From assembly GCA_947177435.1 (NCBI GenBank), contig CAMWUM010000099.1:1-6983 (forward strand): a stretch of 6,983 bases of DNA, written 5' to 3'. The translations under genes and the position numbers were made by a program. The stretch's first letter is position 1; each line of letters starts with the position of its first letter. This document shows positions 5,247 through 6,983 of the stretch, one piece after another. The DNA comes from an uncultured Muribaculaceae bacterium (lineage in GTDB: Bacteria; Bacteroidota; Bacteroidia; Bacteroidales; Muribaculaceae). The notes below the pieces were generated by a model that saw only the letters and a program-made list of their open reading frames with translations, was not told where the DNA came from and searched no databases.

Positions 5247-6899
5247 CTATGACTGCTTGGTTTGCTTGAGGTAGAGGGCGTGGTATTCGTCGAGGATTTT
5301 GCGGATGGCGGTGCCTATCTGCAGGTAGTCGGCGCGCTTGAGATTGGCCAGCGACGCGCGCACTGACCATGCCGGGCCTGCGAATCCGTCGCCGTTGAGG
5401 AGCACCACGGCCGTCTCTGAGGCCAGGCGCATCACGAAGTCGAGCGGCTCGTAATTTTTCTGCAGGTACTGGGCGAAGTCATCGCCGTAGAACTTCTTGG
5501 CCCACACCATTATGTCTATTTCGGAGTAGTAGCCTGCGCGCAGCGGGTCGGGCACGAGGGTGAAGCCGGTGGTCTGCCACATGGCTTCGAGGCGTGAGGT
5601 GATGATTTTGCGCATCTCGTCCTGGAAGGTGTTGCCGTCGTTGAGGTAGTTGAGCAGCGCGAACGAGGAGAAAAGCGACATCTGTATCTGCACCGGGGTG
5701 GATAGTCCGGCGGTGTGGTTGAGGGCTACCATGCGGCTGTCGGCCACCATGCGGTCAATGAAGAACATGTTGTCGGGGTCGGGCGTGAGCGACGAGTAGC
5801 GCTTGTACAGCAGAGCCTTGTCGGCTGCGGGCAAGGCGTGAAGCTTGTCGTCGAAGATGTTGTGGTCGTTGATGGCTACGACGGCTGCGCGCCAACCGGT
5901 GGCGCCGAAGTATTTCGAGAACGAGTAGAGGCACATAGTGTTGTAGGGCAGCACGTACATCAGCGACTTGAAGCCTTCGACGAACGTGCCGTATACGTCG
6001 TCGGTGATGATCATCAGCTCAGGGTTGTCGTTCTTGACGATGTCGACGAGCAGATCGAGCGTGTGCTGCGAGAATGTGTAGGATGGCGGGTTGCTGGGGT
6101 TGACGATGCACACGGCCTTGATTGACTTGTCACGCAGCTTGTTGATTTCCTCGTCGGGGTACTGCCAGGTGTGGTAGCCGTCCTTTTCCACCTTGTTGGC
6201 GCTGATTTCTGTGACTTTGAAATTGAACCTCGCCAGTTCGGGAATCTCGAGATAGGGGGTGAAGATAGGGGTGAGCAGGGCCAGTCCGTCGCCCTGGGCC
6301 ATAAGCTTGTTGGCCTGCAGGCTTGCGAATACGTAGCACATGCCGGCGGTGCTGCCCTCGGTGGCGAAGAGTTTCCACGAATCCACGGGATAGTCTTTGC
6401 TTTTGCCCGTCTCGATGCCGCCCATGGCCACCTCCAGGTAGTCCATCACGATCTCCTCGGTGTGGCGCAGTATGCGGTCGGGGGTGGGGTACTGGTCGCC
6501 CATGATGCCCTCGGCCCATTCGTGTGCCAGGTCGTCGGGGTTGGCGCCGTGGCGCTTGATGATGTAGTCGAAGGTGTCTTTCAGCAGCTTGGCGCCGGGA
6601 GCCGAGGAGTTGGCGGCGAGGAAGTCCTCAAACCGCTTGCCGATGCCGTCGGGCGACGGAATGCCGGCGATGCCGACGGGGTTGTCGTAGACGCGGCGGC
6701 ATTCCTGCATGGCGAACTGGCCCAGGAGGAAGAAAGCCTCGCGAGGCTCGGTGGCAATCCAGTTGGGGTTGCCTCGGCCGGCGTTGAGCAGGGTTGCGGT
6801 CGACTTTTGCGCCTCGGCAGATGCCATGCTGATTAGCGTATTCTTGATTTCAAACGGGCTCACCTTCTCGAGAGCCATTTCTTGCTGGCGGGTAATCAT
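5247..6899 (-). CDS. asdA: Aspartate 4-decarboxylase (bifunctional aspartate aminotransferase type)
   Basis: A 550-residue cytoplasmic PLP enzyme that converts L-aspartate to L-alanine and CO2 (EC 4.1.1.12), with side aminotransferase activity. The length fits AsdA/AspD, which is longer than ordinary fold-type I aminotransferases (about 400). Visible landmarks are GRGNPNW (41-47, substrate-side arginine R42), NPSNPPS (267-273, asparagine near the cofactor ring), TDDVYG (299-304, acid D300 for the pyridine nitrogen and Y303), SFSKYFGATGWR (326-337, with K329 as the PLP Schiff-base lysine) and WSVRAS (511-516, with R514 as the carboxylate-binding arginine). All key residues are present, so the gene looks functional. 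ATG 6899 gives the full family N-terminus; M8 is a less likely alternative. The enzyme is known to work with an aspartate:alanine antiporter (AspT) to build proton motive force and raise pH. No antiporter is in the window, and the terminator just downstream means it is not the next gene in this transcript. Confidence 0.95.
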   Translation of the reverse strand: MITRQQEMALEKVSPFEIKNTLISMASAEAQKSTATLLNAGRGNPNWIATEPREAFFLLGQFAMQECRRVYDNPVGIAGIPSPDGIGKRFEDFLAANSSAPGAKLLKDTFDYIIKRHGANPDDLAHEWAEGIMGDQYPTPDRILRHTEEIVMDYLEVAMGGIETGKSKDYPVDSWKLFATEGSTAGMCYVFASLQANKLMAQGDGLALLTPIFTPYLEIPELARFNFKVTEISANKVEKDGYHTWQYPDEEINKLRDKSIKAVCIVNPSNPPSYTFSQHTLDLLVDIVKNDNPELMIITDDVYGTFVEGFKSLMYVLPYNTMCLYSFSKYFGATGWRAAVVAINDHNIFDDKLHALPAADKALLYKRYSSLTPDPDNMFFIDRMVADSRMVALNHTAGLSTPVQIQMSLFSSFALLNYLNDGNTFQDEMRKIITSRLEAMWQTTGFTLVPDPLRAGYYSEIDIMVWAKKFYGDDFAQYLQKNYEPLDFVMRLASETAVVLLNGDGFAGPAWSVRASLANLKRADYLQIGTAIRKILDEYHALYLKQTKQS

Positions 6900-6926
6900 A
6901 GTCGTATTTTTAGTTGATTTTATATT

Positions 6927-6966
6927 CGAGATTAATCAAGATTAGTCGAGATTTTACGAGATTAAT
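6927..6966. repeat. Four 10-bp tandem repeats upstream of the decarboxylase gene
   Basis: Four consecutive 10-base units start at 6927, 6937, 6947 and 6957. Each begins with C(G/A)AGATT followed by three A/T-rich bases. The first and last units are identical (CGAGATTAAT). The array lies 28-67 bases upstream of the decarboxylase ATG, inside the expected promoter or leader. A period of about one helical turn places each copy on the same DNA face, which fits either a multi-copy protein site or a small slippage-prone repeat. No TAnnTTTG promoter element is visible in this leader. Confidence 0.7.
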
Positions 6967-6983
6967 AAATTCTTGCTTATAGC

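Noticed and set aside
6171..6836. A 221-codon open frame on the plus strand inside the decarboxylase gene.
   Set aside because: It is antisense to a gene with all family motifs, and its Val/Gly/Ala-rich translation is what a GC-rich coding gene produces on its opposite strand. No recognisable domain or promoter.

Overview
The window looks like chromosomal DNA from a gut-type member of the Bacteroidota, most likely Bacteroidales. Family-level placement (for example Muribaculaceae or Bacteroidaceae) is inference. Three things support this: promoters with the Bacteroidota -7 element TAnnTTTG ahead of three of the genes, no Shine-Dalgarno sequences at the start codons, and a large secreted glycoside hydrolase with Bacteroidales-style domain architecture.

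Left block, minus strand (4253 down to 1). A secreted 1118-residue alpha-L-rhamnosidase (GH78) is followed 39 bp downstream by an AraC-family regulator that runs off the left edge and probably lacks only its last few residues. The enzyme would release terminal L-rhamnose from plant or microbial glycans outside the cytoplasm. The regulator is a plausible sugar-responsive partner. No SusC/SusD pair, transporter or rhamnose catabolic gene lies in the window, so a complete polysaccharide utilization locus cannot be claimed.

Middle block, plus strand (about 4465-5187). A 261-bp divergent intergenic region carries a promoter in each direction and a perfect 6-4-6 inverted repeat between them. A compact toxin-first type II toxin-antitoxin pair follows: a HigB/Gp49-like toxin, then a HigA/XRE-like antitoxin 4 bp later. 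This block is visibly more AT-rich than its neighbours, which suggests it was acquired separately.

Right block, minus strand (6899 down to 5200). An aspartate 4-decarboxylase of the bifunctional aminotransferase type converges on the toxin-antitoxin pair and ends in a strong intrinsic terminator. Upstream of its start are four 10-bp tandem repeats. The aspartate:alanine antiporter usually paired with this enzyme is not visible.

The three blocks are functionally unrelated (glycan hydrolysis, toxin-antitoxin, amino-acid decarboxylation). I saw no clearly new multi-gene system. The most interesting points are the domain insertion and sorting-like tail of the rhamnosidase, the possibly leaderless AraC gene, the two candidate operators around the toxin-antitoxin promoter, and the 10-bp phased repeat.
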